From: Adenophora triphylla var. japonica
Lineage: Eukaryota > Streptophyta > Magnoliopsida > Asterales > Campanulaceae
Direction of reading: 5' to 3'
Length of the DNA stretch: 64,000 nt
Assembly (NCBI GenBank): GCA_022495995.1
Contig: JAFEMH010000168.1
Coordinates: 682,001 to 746,000 of the forward strand
Under the pieces are notes generated by a model that was not told where the DNA came from, ran no database searches, and was given only the letters and a program-made list of their open reading frames with translations. Made by a program: the position numbers and the translations under genes. The stretch's first letter is position 1; each line of letters opens with the position of its first letter. Of the stretch, positions 47,190 to 58,274 are shown piece by piece.

Positions 47190-47393
47190 TATATATATAT
47201 GTATTTATTTAAAATTATTGTTTTCTATTATTTTTTAGGAAAAAATTACTGTATTGTTTTTTCTAAGTATGGGAAACGTGCGCTCAATATCATATAATTC
47301 GTTCCGCCCTAGACAAAATGTAATGTATTTACTTTTTTATATAGGAGACAACTAGATTAATGCCCAATTTTTTGTTTTTAATTATCTGATAAT

Positions 47394-47465
47394 GAGTTGC
47401 TCTTATGAGAAACTAGTTTTTTCATAACATCATGAAAAAATGTGTTTTTGGACCCGGTTAAACTT
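47394..47465 (+). repeat. MULE left terminal inverted repeat
   Basis: Diverged from the right end. The best-preserved block is the A-run/GTGTTTTT/CCCGGTT segment at about 47432-47461. Confidence 0.65.
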
Positions 47466-47949
47466 GTGATACGCGAATTGAACTGGAGACCGGTTCTAAC
47501 AAAATTGAACCGTCTTTTGTCAAATCAAATTCAAACGAACACACAGTCACACACAGTAAAACACAGAGTTACGACGCCGCAACAGAGAAATTCATCGAGC
47601 TAAATCAAAATTCAATCAAAAATCATTCCGTTTCAGACGATTTAGGTAATATATGATTCACTGTCAATTATAGACTATGAATTCATATATTTACAATCGT
47701 TCCGAATTGTTTTATTCAATACTGGCGATTTTTGATTAGGTTAAGATGGGCTTACGTGATTTTGAAGATGAAACTGAAAGTAATGCTACTGTAATTGATC
47801 GAATTCAGCACGAAGATGAAACTAAAGATAATGCTACGGCAATTGATCAAATTCAGCACGAAGATGAAACTGGAGATAATGCTACTGTAATTTATCTAAT
47901 TCTGCACGAAGTTGATGATAATCACGATACAGGTAATCTAATTTCATAA

Positions 47950-49475
47950 TGCCAGTTTTTTTATATATAATGCTAGTAGTTTAAAGTATCAGTTTTAATT
48001 TTTTTAATTGTCAGATTGTGTTATTTGGATTGCCAGTATCACTTATTTGGAGTGCCAGTTTTAATTTTTTAGGATACTTTGTTCATTGAAGTGCCAGTTT
48101 GTGTTTTTAGGAGTGTCAGTATCATTTATTTAGAGTGTCAGTTTGTGTTATTTAGTTCCAGGTTGGGTTATTTGTAGCTTCAGCCAATGTCTTGTTATTG
48201 AAGTGCCAGTTTGTGTTTTTAGGAGTGCCAGCATCACTTATTTGGAGTGCCAGTTTGACTTATTGAAGTTCCAGTTTGTGTTATTTGTAGCTTCAGCCAA
48301 TGTCTTGTTATTGAAGTGCCAGTTTGTGTTTTTAGGAGTGACAGTATCACTTATTTGGAGTGCCAGTTTGTGTTATTTAGTTCCAGTTTGTGTTATTTGT
48401 AGCTTCAGCCACTGTCTTGTTATTTAAGTGCCAGTTTGTGTTGTTAGGACTGCCAGTATCACATATTTGGAGTGGCAGTTTGACTTATTGAAGTTCCAGT
48501 TTGTGTTATTTGTAGCTTCATCCACTGTCTTGTTATTGAAGTGCCAGTTAGTGTGGATTGAATTGCCAGTATCACATATTTGGAGTGCCAGTTTGACTTA
48601 TTGAAGTTCCAGTTTGAGTTATTTGTAGCTTCAGCCAATGTCTTGTTATTGAAGTGCCAGTTTGTGTTTTTAGGAGTGCCAGTATCACTTATTTGGAGTG
48701 CCAGTTTGTGTTATTTAGTTTCAGTTTGTGTTATTTGTAGCTTTAGCCACTGTCTTGTTATTGAAGTGTCAGTTTGTGTTGTTAGGACTGCCAGTGTCAT
48801 ATATTTGGAGTGCCAGTTTGACTTATTAAAGTTCCAGTTTGTGTTATTTGTATCTTCATCCATTGTCTTGTTATTGAAGTGCCAGTTAGTGTGGTTTGAA
48901 GTGCCAGTTTTAATTTTTTAATGTGCCAGTGTTTTTTTAATATTTTCCAGTGAGTGTTGTTTAGAGTGTCAGTTATTCTTTGTTCATTGAAGTGCCAGAT
49001 TGTGTTATTTGGATTGCCAGTATCACTTATTTGGAGTGCCAGTTTTAATTTTTTAGGATACTTTGTTCATTGAAGTGCCAGTTTGTGTTTTTAGGAGTGC
49101 CAGTATCACTTATTTGGAGTGCCAGTTTGTGTTATTTAGTTCCAGTTTGTGTTATTTGTAGCTTCAGCCAATGTCTTGTTATTGAAGTGCCAGTTTGTGT
49201 TTTTAGGAGTGCCAGTTTCACTTACTTGGAGTGCCAGTTTGTGTTATTTAGTTCCAGTTTGTGTTATTTGTAGCTTCAATCACTGTCTTGTTATTGAAGT
49301 GCCACTTTGTATTGTTAGGAGTGCTAGTATCACATATTTGGAGTGCCAGTTTGACTTATTGAAGTTCCAGTTTGTGTTATTTGTAGCTTCATCCACTCTC
49401 TTGTTATTGAAGTGCCATTTAGTGTGGTTTGAAGTGCCAGTTTTAATTTTTTAATGTGCCATCAAATAAGTAATA
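47950..49475 (+). repeat. GTGCCAGT repeat array in transposase intron 1
   Basis: Degenerate units of about 22 bp (AGTGCCAGTTTGTGTTATTT and variants) group into higher-order units of 111-114 bp. These are marked by GTAGCTTCA near 48173, 48287, 48401, 48512, 48625, 48739, 48851, 49159, 49270 and 49382. A larger duplication relates about 48000-48140 to 48985-49125. The long open frames here are by-products of the periodicity, not genes. Confidence 0.92.
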
Positions 49476-49530
49476 ATGGCACATTCAAAAATTAAAACTA
49501 GCACTTCAAACCAAACTAACTGGCACTTCA
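49408..49530. repeat. Near-perfect hairpin, 55-bp arms
   Basis: Left arm 49408-49462 and right arm 49476-49530 are inverted copies with a handful of mismatches around a 13-base loop. It marks the switch point where the GTGCCAGT repeats change strand. Confidence 0.88.
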
Positions 49531-49634
49531 GATCTAAAGAAAAATATATTATATAGTAGATATTATTCATTAAAAAAAACTACAAACAAACAAGCCAACT
49601 CAACAAACAAACCACTAAACACATAACAAATTAT

Positions 49635-49934
49635 TCATTCATTCATGCTCTCCATAAACTTATAGAGTGCAGAGTGCTGGAACATATCATGCTCTCCATA
49701 AGCTTTAGTTGCCCCACGATCCTTGGCATGTAACAGAAGAGAATCCCAAATTCATGTTGATTTCTTGCTGTTCTTATTGTCACAGAATGGGCAGTGAAGG
49801 TTATTTGAACTGTTCCACAAACTATAATATCCCTCCTTAATATCTTCTAAGAAACCTGCAATTTTTTTAGCACCTCTTTCTTCTTCATTATCTTCAGCAT
49901 TTTTCTCAGTCTTGACTGATCTACTCATACTCAT
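49635..49934 (-). pseudogene. XS-type zinc finger ORF 2 in the MULE, one in-frame TGA
   Basis: Start at 49934 (MSMSRSVKTEKN), 100 codons to the stop at 49635-49637 if the TGA at 49752-49754 (codon 61) is ignored. The finger reads LHCPFCDNKNSKK, then SLLLHAKDRGATKAYGEHD, then HSALYKFM. This matches the zf-XS pattern known from SGS3, IDN2 and FDM proteins: CPxC, an LLxHA block, and a second His in an HxALxxxL block. Those proteins bind RNA and act in gene silencing. The acidic N-terminal part (ENAEDNEEE-like) is low complexity. No XS or XH domain is present. It lies inside the first intron of the transposase on the opposite strand. The assignment rests on motif reading and needs a profile search. 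Confidence 0.6.
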
Positions 49935-50334
49935 ACCGAGAAATTGATTGCTTTTTAGATGAAATTTAGAAATAAAAAAGAGGTGAAGATCTAACTTATT
50001 TATACTGAATCCGTGACTGTACACATTTATTACTCGTGACTCTTTGAATTCGTGACTGTTGAATCCGTGACTGTACACATTTATTACTCTTTGAATTCAA
50101 TAGTAAGTTTGAATGCTTTTTGTACACATTTATTACTCTTTGAATTCAATAGTAAGTTTAAATAATATCCAGTGAATTTGGCACTATTGAATCCGTGACT
50201 GTTTTTGTTCAAAATTTGGCACTATTGCTTATGGACAAAATGGAGCAGTACTAGTTGGGACAACTATTGAATCCGCGACTGTTTTTGTTTTTTTATTACA
50301 TGGAACACCTAACTTGGAACACCTGTCCTAGTGC

Positions 50335-50790
50335 ATGCATTTAAACAACACTCACTGGAAAATATTAAAAAAACACAAATTGGCACTCTAAATAACACAA
50401 ACTGGCAATTCTAACAACACAAACTGGCACTTCAATCAACAAAGTATCACTGACACTCTAAACAACTCACTGGACAATATTATAAAAAACACTGACACAT
50501 TAAAAAATTAAAACTGGCACTTCAAACCACACAAACTGGCACTTCAATAACAAGACAGTGGCTGAAACTACAAATAACACAAACTGGAACTTCAATAAGT
50601 CAAACTGGCACTCCAAATATGTGATACTGACACTCCTAACAACATAAACTGGCACTTCAATAACAAAACAGTGGCTGAATCTACAAATAACACAAACTGG
50701 AACTAAATAACACAAACTGGCACTCCAAATAAGTGATACTAAGACTCCTAAAAACACAAACTGACACTTCAATGAATAAAGTATCATAAA
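50335..50790 (-). repeat. GTGCCAGT repeat array, inverted block
   Basis: Same repeat family as 47950-49475 but on the other strand (reads ACTGGCACT on the + strand). It lies between the two zinc finger frames and can pair with the left array over several hundred bases. Confidence 0.9.
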
Positions 50791-50903
50791 AATACATCAA
50801 ACACAACAATATTAAAAATAGAATTTAGTACCATTAAACACTAACACTACCACCTGCTCCATCATCGCTTACGTTGTCATTCAATTTGTTTTTTGGATCA
50901 TAT

Positions 50904-51083
50904 TCATTCCAAATACATTTCCAAAGCCTTGTGGTGAATCCTAGCAGCTTCATCAATGTTGTGAGCGTTGCCAAACTCATGAGCATGATTGACTATCCCC
51001 ACATAATCCTTATCCCTACAATTGTGTCCATTACATGGCTCCAATGGACAACGAAATGAGGGAGTACCATTTGCAGAAGAAGG
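50904..51083 (-). pseudogene. XS-type zinc finger ORF 1 in the MULE (partial exon)
   Basis: 59 codons plus TGA, read from 51083, where an acceptor-like TTTTGCAG ends. The finger reads FRCPLEPCNG, then YVGIVNHAHEFGNAH, then HHKALEMYLE. This has the same spacing of CPx3C, HA and HxAL as ORF 2 and the plant zf-XS family. In the same frame upstream lie an ATG at 51206 (MNKGKRNSSEPTLGD) and a TAA at 51141-51143, so either an intron lies between or the gene is broken. It may be the 5' exon of the same gene as 49635-49934. Confidence 0.5.
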
Positions 51084-51469
51084 CTGCAAAACAACAAGAT
51101 GACCATAGATGAATTTTTGGTAGCACACCATGTATATTTTTTAACTTTTGTCATCATTTGAATCACCCAAAGTTGGCTCACTAGAATTTCTCTTGCCTTT
51201 GTTCATCACTGAAAAATTATTAAAGGTAGAATTTTTCTTGAACTTGATGTATATGCTTGCCTTTGGACAGATTTATATAGGCTGGGTACTTGAAATCAGT
51301 CAAAAAAGTTGGTCAATGAATTCAATGCACTTACCAACTGTACACATTTATTACTCTTTGACCATTAAAGACAAGCAAACTTATCATTATTTATTACTGT
51401 TGAAGGAGGTATATTCGACGGAATATACTTCCTCAATAAATATAATATCCTGTGTATGTTGTTTGAATT

Positions 51470-51740
51470 GCCAGTTTATGTTGATAGGAGTGTCAGTATT
51501 AATTATTTTAAGTATCAGTTTGTGTTATTTCGAGTGCCAGTTTTACTTATTTGTAGCTTCAGCCACTTTGTTATTATTGAAGTGCCTGTTAGTGTGGTTT
51601 GAAGTGTCAGTTTTAATTTTTGAATGATCCAGTGTTTTTATAATATTGTCCTGTGAGTGTTTTTTGAAGTGCCAGTGAGTTTTATTTGGAATGCCAGTAT
51701 TACTTATTTGAACTACCAGTATTTCCAATGTAATATGCCA
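51470..51740 (+). repeat. GTGCCAGT repeats before transposase exon 2
   Basis: Several degenerate units on the + strand, ending shortly before the polypyrimidine tract and CAG acceptor at 51791-51793. Confidence 0.8.
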
Positions 51741-52864
51741 AAGATCTGCTTTTCAATGTTATTTCCAATCTAATTTTTTATTTTTATTTGCAGCAAGCCA
51801 TATTGATATTACTTCATCACTGCTGGGTATAAAAGCAAAGACATGGGAAGAACTGTATCAATTGTACAAGGATCATTCCAATGCATTGGGATTCAGTGTT
51901 AAAATTACAACCTCGCGTGTCTCTAAGAAAACATCAAGGCCAATAGATAAATATTTTATGTGTTCATGCCAAGGATACACACAAAGAGGAAAAGAAATTG
52001 ATGTTTCAGCTCCAATTGAAGTCGGTGAAGTAGAGATTCCATCTCCATTGGAATGAATTGAAAACCCAAAGAGGAAAATGAGGAAAAAGAAAGCCCCTTC
52101 TAAAAGGACAGGTTGTCAGGCTCTTATGAGAGCAAAGTTGTTAATTAAGGAAGACTTGTATGTGGTTGCACGGCACAAAACTGAACACAACCATGAGATG
52201 ACAAGGCCAGAATGGAACCACTTCAAGCGTAGCGAGAGATCGATATCAGAAGCTACAGGAAAAATAATAGAGCAATTTGAAGAAGCTGGCATCAAGCCAA
52301 CTGATGGATTTAATGTTTTGGCAAAAATAGCTGGTGGGGAAGAATATGTTGGGCATACAAGAAGAGATCATCTTAACTTTGTACAGAGATTGAGAATGGA
52401 AAAAATAGAAATGGGCGATGCACAAACTGTAGTTGATAGACTGAGCCAAATTCATGATGAAGGATTCTACTTCAAAATGCAGTTTGGGGAAGAAAGTAGA
52501 CTCAGTACTTTGTTTTGGAGAGATGGTATGATGAGGGAGGATTATGAATTGTATGGGGATGTTGTTGTGTTTGATACAACTTATAACACAAATAAATACA
52601 ATTTGATTTGTGCACCAATAGTTGGGGTGAACAACCATTGGAACATTGTGATGTTTGGTTGTGCTTTCTTAACAAGTGAAAAGACAGAAACATTTGCTTG
52701 GCTTCTCAAAGAATTTGTAAAATCAATGGGTGGAAAAGAACCAAAAACAATTTTCACCGATCAAGACTTTGCAATGTCGAAAGCGATTGAAGAGGTAACT
52801 TTTATTTTATTTCCAATGTTTCATTTACTGTTTTTTTACTATGTGCCATTGCATGTGTTAGTAT

Positions 52865-53035
52865 GTGCCAGTACATGTTTTAGACAGTGCCAGTACTTGT
52901 GTTAGTAAGTGCCAATACATGTTTTAGATAGTGCCACTTCTTGTCTAATTAAGTGCCAGTTCATGTTTTACACAGTGCCAGTACTTGTGTTAGTAAGTGC
53001 CAGATCATTTGTTATAATGTACCAGTGTTAGATTT
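52865..53035 (+). repeat. GTGCCAGT repeats in transposase intron 2
   Basis: A variant unit, AGTGCCAGTACATGTTTTAGA and similar, fills most of the 284-base intron 52795-53078. Confidence 0.85.
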
Positions 53036-54309
53036 TATAGTGTTTGACTATATTATAAATTATTGACAAGTTTTTGAGGGAAGAACAAGACATAGGTTAT
53101 GCTTGTGGCACATTCAACAAAATACTATATCTCACTTTGGACAACTAAAGACAGATGAAGAATTTAAAAAGGAATTCAACAATTGCTTGAGAGGATGTAG
53201 TGATGAATCTGAGTTTGAAAATTGTTGGCATTCAATGCTAGAAAAATATAACCTTCTTGAGAACAGATGGTTCAATCGTTTATATAGCTTAAGAGAGAAA
53301 TGGTGTACAACATTGAGTAAAGATTTCTTCTCAGCTGGCATATTATCTTCACAGAGAAGTGAGAGCACAAATCATGCCATATGTTTCAAAGCAAATAGAA
53401 GCACGTCCCTAACACAATTCTTTGATATATTCAATGAGACGGTAAAACGTTGGAGAAGTATGGAGCAACGAAAGAAATTTGATTCAATAAACTCAAAGCC
53501 TCGCACAGAAATACATGGAGCTTTAATAAGACATGCAAGGGAGGTTTACACGGAGGAAATATTCAGATTTTTTGAGAATGAGGTCAAGGCAGCTTTTGCT
53601 GCAAAGTTTAATATTGGCTTTTGCTTGGATGAAAACAACAAGTTGTTTGATGTTGCTCATGAGAACCATCCAGACAAGTTTGAAAGGGTACTTTTCTCGC
53701 GAAATAATGAAAAGATAACTGTGAACTGTACATGCAATCATTTTAGTGAAGTCGGTTGGTTGTGCTTTCATTGCATTAAGGTTCTCAACTTGACAAATAT
53801 CGATCGGATACCGGAAGAGTACATTCAAAAAAGGTGGACAAAGACAGCCAAATCAAATGTATGGAATAAAACTTACCAAGGTATATCTACTACTCTAACT
53901 GAGAAACACAATTCAATTCCTTGGAAACAACAGATGGCGAGAAAGTACTACGATTTAATGATGACATGCCATGAAAACAGTGATGCAAGAAGAATTCTAG
54001 AAGATGGGTTTAATAGAGATACATTGCTAATACAAGAAATACTCTCCCGAAACGTACAAGGTGTTGGACCAACAACAAGTGAAAATAATAGTGCTTCAAC
54101 AAGCACAACATTCAGTGCACCTACAGTGACAGATCATGTACGTGCAGATACAAAGGGTAGAAAAAGAAAACCTAAAACAAAGTTTGAACGGAGAAAACCA
54201 ATTACTAATGAGTATGGTTCGAAGACCCCGAATGAACACTTGATTTGATATTTTTGTAACCAAACTTTATTGTTTTCACACTGTTACAACTGATTGTATT
54301 ATAATTTTT

Positions 54310-54870
54310 TAAGTAGTGCCAGTTTTGCATATTTAATATGCTAATGTTTGTAATTGAATGTGTCATTGTTTAATATTTTAAGTACCAGTGATGCCTGTTT
54401 CTGTTCATTAAATATATTGCCAGTACATAGGTTTTGTATTGCCAGTCTTTGTTATTGAATGTGTCAGTGTTTATTATTTGATGAAGTATTTGAAGGGTGA
54501 TTGCTGCAAAAAAAAAAAAAAAACGAAGCAAAATTAAGATGCCAGTTAGTGCCAGTTTGTGTTGTTTGGAGTGCCAGTATCACTTATTGGGAGTGCCAGT
54601 TTGTGTTATTTCGAGTGCCAGTCTTACTTATTTGTAGCTTCAGCCACTCTTTTGTTATTGAAGTGCCAGTTAGTGTGGTTTAAAGTGCCAGTTTTTGTTA
54701 TTTAGAATGCCAGTATTTTTTATAATATTGTCCAGTGAGTGTTGTTTAGAGTCAGTAATACTTAGTTGATTGAAGTGCCAGTTTGTATTATTTAGAATGC
54801 CAGTATTACTTATTTGAAGTGCCAGTTTATGTTATTTGGAGTGCCAGTTTGTCTTTAATGGTGAAATAGT
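54310..54870 (+). repeat. GTGCCAGT repeats after the transposase gene
   Basis: Same family as the intron arrays, in the + orientation. They separate the transposase stop from the convergent protease gene. Confidence 0.85.
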
Positions 54871-55033
54871 GATAAGTTTGTCTGTAATGGTAAGTGCATT
54901 GAATTCATTGACCATGAATTGTTCCATGGACACATGTACCAACATTGTATCAATAAAAATGTTAAAAATAACACTAATTCACTCATAAAAAAACAATAAT
55001 TCAAATACAAACAATTCAAATACAAACACTAAT

Positions 55034-58000
55034 TCATTGTTTTGTTGTTGCTTTCCTAGTTCGATACTTCTTCCCAACCCTCATATCATCATCTGATTTT
55101 TTCTTCTTTTCTACCTCTTTCTTTTTTTTCTTCTTCTTTCCTTTTCTTTTCTTCTTCTTTCTTTTTTTCTTCTTCTTCTTCCCTTTTCTTTTCTTCTTCT
55201 TCATCAATCTTCTTCAAGTCTTCTCTTTTATCGCTTGTAAACAACCCTAACTGCTTCAGTAAGTGATGACGTTCAGTATTAATATCACAAAGAAGTAAGC
55301 TTGCTAGAATCTCGACCCCATACGCACTCTTGATGACTTATCACACAACTCAGGGCAAGAGTAAATTGCGCCATTAAATTGTCTCATTTCAGCCATTATG
55401 TATACTCCACAGTCATTATTACCATCAGAATTATCTTTCAAAATCCAATCAACTTGCATATGATCAAACTGAAACTTCGATATATCTGCAGCACTTGGAT
55501 GATTTATGTGATTTAAGAACTGTTTGAAGGGTGCTTGCTGCAACGAAAAAAAAAACAGCAAAATTAATATGGAAGTTTTGGAAAAAGAAAATAACAAAAA
55601 AAATCAATAAATAAGATTACCATGCTATGAGCAAGTTTTGGCACGTTCTGTCTCTTCCAATCATTCATTGGCAAGTTGTCAAGATACTGAAATGATTGAC
55701 TCTCAGTATTGACAACAAAAAGTGTGTAATGGTCAGTCTTGTTGTCACCTCTATGGCAGGGCAAAAAGAACTGCAAGAAAATAAGTGCCAAAGATCGTAG
55801 TTTGAAAGTACCAGTTCAAGTGATCTTTTATACCAGTTTATTGATTAATAAGTGCCAGTACATGTATGTATAAAATGACAATGCATACCAATTTAACTTC
55901 ACTCAAATCAGCTCCATCAGCATCATTAAAATTAATATCAATACAATGTTTTAAACTATCAGTGATTTCTTGCCCAGCTGTTGATATAACATCTTGAGAT
56001 GTCTTCGTTGTACGTCGAATCCAAGCAACGTGTATAACACATTAATAACATCAAATTTAAAAATGCACACAAATATAATTTAATTAACAAGCAATCATAG
56101 ATAATATAATTATTGAATGTACTAGCATCATAGATAAAGAACTTACACAATGACTAAGCCCAAACATAAACTTCTTCATTCTACCAGAATTTCGCTCCAT
56201 CTTATTAAGAAGAATAGCCCAACTCTCGATAGTATTTGAAGTTATTTCCTTGTCTTCATCCATGCTCAAAATATCTTCAACCGTTAAGCTATGGAACATT
56301 GAGTAAATAGGATCACAACTGCTGTAAAAGAAAAAGAAATTAGTAAATGCTTTTACGTACAAGTGTATACATTCATAAAAGGTGCCATTGTTTGGGTATT
56401 GATAAATTTATAGCTTACTCCTTTAGATTCTTTGAAAAGTGTGTAGACATGCACATGTCAACAATCTCCTTTCTCAGCTTCAACATCGGTCACAACAAAT
56501 CAGCGTTGTTGATCATAAACCGAGAACAGTATACAAATTCCTCGTTAGCTTCCCCACAGTCCACTGTGCACCCTATATTCAACATCTCATAACAACTCAT
56601 AAAGCTGCTCTCATTTATATTCGCAATAATGTTATCAATATCAACATCATCTGTCTCCCGAAAAATCTCATTAATTTCCTGTTCTTTCTGCTCTGTATGT
56701 TCTCTTCTCTCCTCACTAGATACCTGAGATAAAAGCTCAAATGATGAAATTGAACCTTTTCTTTTCTTTCCCATGTCACCTTTTGTTGTCTTCAAAATGT
56801 CTGAAATAATATTGTCAATCTCAGACAAATATTCCTCATCAAAAATATCATCTTCTACTTCCTTCCCCTCCACATTCCCCTCATTCTCTTTCTCTTCCCC
56901 CATCTCATCTGCTACATTTCTTTCCTTACCTTTTTTGATACATTTAAGTCTTTCAATGTGAGCATGGACAGCATTATCAAGGTCCTTCCTCAATATATCC
57001 CATGACTCCTTAGCAGCCTACATCAATGAAAAATAGTAAGAATGAAAAATAGTGTGTGTATTTTAAGTGCCAGTACATGTTATTCATTGTGCCAGTTTAA
57101 GTAATCAATAGTGCCATCATAAGAAATTCAAAGTACCAGTTTAAGTAATAAATAGTAAGAATGAAAAATAGTGTGTGTATTTTAAGTGCCAGTACATGTT
57201 ATTCGTTGTGCCAGTTTAAGTAATCAATAGTGCCATCATAAGAAATTCAAAGTACCAGTTTAAGTAATAAATAGTGACAGTACTTACATTGCTTGCCTCT
57301 GCATTTCTTTCCTTTGCATCACTTTCAATCCTTAATGGAATACATTCTTCCTCCACAAAATCACTGGGCACTTCCTCCGCAAAATCGTCGTCAACCCTAC
57401 TTATAGGATAAACATTCTGTCCATAAAAAATTAAATTCCCCCAGCCAACTTTCGCTTCGGAATCAATCCTCACTTTGAATTTTTCAGCATTTCAATGATT
57501 AATCAAAGGGAGAACAGTTGATTCTTCCACCCCTTGAAATGGAAATCTTTGAAGGTAAGCAATCACCAACACCATAACACATCCACTACAGTTTTTTGAA
57601 TTCTTTTTTTGAGTCTTAAACCTCAATACACCCTGACATAATTTGTCCAAAACATATTGACACCAATCAAACTTGCTTATCTGTGAAACGTCTTTTACAA
57701 TACTTAGCAGTGACACATCAATTGTTTTTGTAACTACTGGGGCAAGAAAAATTCCAACAACAAACAGCACAAACAAGCGTTTAAATTCATCCCCACCTTG
57801 ATGTAACTCAGAAATGCGTTCCAAAAGTTTATAGGCAGGAAGACCATCTTGAGTACGCCCAAATTCCTCAAAATATCGATTTCTCAATTCCATATTTGTG
57901 CTGGATGATTGATTTACCTTATACTTTGCAACATTCCTAGGTAGACAAAATATATCATAGACATCTGATGCTGTAATAACATATTTATTTAATGAATTGA

Positions 58001-58255
58001 TTTGTTGTATCCTTGTGATTGGTTCAAATCTATCAACAAGAAACTGAACAAGCCTAAGCGGCAATACCTTAACCTCAAGACTCAAAACAGATCCAAATCC
58101 AATAGCCCTAATATCTCTCTTCTGTTCTGGAGTTAAACAGAAATCAACGAGTCTTTTGGGAGTACACGAATGCTCAAATTTATCACCCCCTTTAGGCCTC
58201 TTAATAGTGATATCAAAATCATCATCATCCACAACTCTTTTACGCTTTGATGGAA
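55034..58255 (-). pseudogene. Ulp1-like cysteine protease gene of the MULE, with stops and a frameshift
   Basis: Read from 58255 downward. Exon 58255-57288 has an NLS-like PSKRKR, DDDDFD and a region resembling the plant transposon-associated domain before Ulp1 (FGSVLSLEV, ASDVYDIFCLPRN). Exon 57017 to about 56419 is acidic. Further exons are 56321-56148, about 56030-55888, 55770-55622 and 55540-55034. Catalytic residues of a C48 protease are visible: His in DHYTLFVVN, Asp in QYLDNL, Cys in NNDCGVYIM. TGA codons interrupt at 57492-57494 and 56490-56492. A one-base shift near 55320 disconnects the end (YGVEILASLLLCD, then a Lys/Glu-rich tail and KKYRTRKATTKQ). Ulp1 enzymes remove SUMO or related tags; the role in MULEs is unknown. 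The 5' exon upstream of 58255 was not found. Confidence 0.8.
57030..57269 (+). repeat. 120-bp tandem duplication with GTGCCAGT units
   Basis: 57030-57149 is repeated almost exactly at 57150-57269 within the intron between the first two protease exons. Confidence 0.9.
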
Positions 58256-58274
58256 CTGAAAATAAATATCAAAA

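Larger units (their letters stand above)
47746..54248 (+). pseudogene. MULE transposase (FAR1 DNA-binding, MULE DDE, SWIM zinc finger), one premature TGA
   Basis: Proposed exons are 47746-47932, 51794-52794 and 53079-54248. Exon 1 ends in phase 1 and exon 2 needs one base, so they fit. Total is 786 codons including the final stop. Exon 1 has three 16-residue repeats of the type EDETxxNATxIDxIQH. Exon 2 has a FAR1-type DNA-binding region (LYKDHSNALGFSV, CSCQGY, TGCQALMRAKL, TEHNHEM) and the first catalytic Asp (VVFDTTYNTN), with TDQD near its end. Exon 3 has CLWHIQQN, the expected Glu region (SQRSESTNHA) and the SWIM finger CTCNHF...CFHCIKVL. The C-terminus is a basic tail (KGRKRKPKTK). A single in-frame TGA at 52054-52056 (codon 150) breaks the FAR1 region. 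Function: element transposition in the nucleus. FAR1/FHY3 factors descend from this family. Confidence 0.88.

Noticed and set aside
48143..49454. Several long + strand open frames with Leu/Val/Cys-rich products
   Set aside because: They lie wholly in the GTGCCAGT tandem repeats; the same peptide phrases recur with the repeat period. Repeat artefacts, not proteins.
47950..49475. Regular repeats considered as a CRISPR-like array
   Set aside because: Eukaryotic context, degenerate units with no unique spacers and no cas genes.
50500..50787. A 95-codon - strand frame of the same composition
   Set aside because: It is the inverted copy of the same repeat array.
55084..55205. TTC/TTTC-rich tract as a simple microsatellite
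   Set aside because: On the - strand it encodes the Lys/Glu-rich C-terminal tail of the Ulp1-like protein in the frame downstream of the frameshift.
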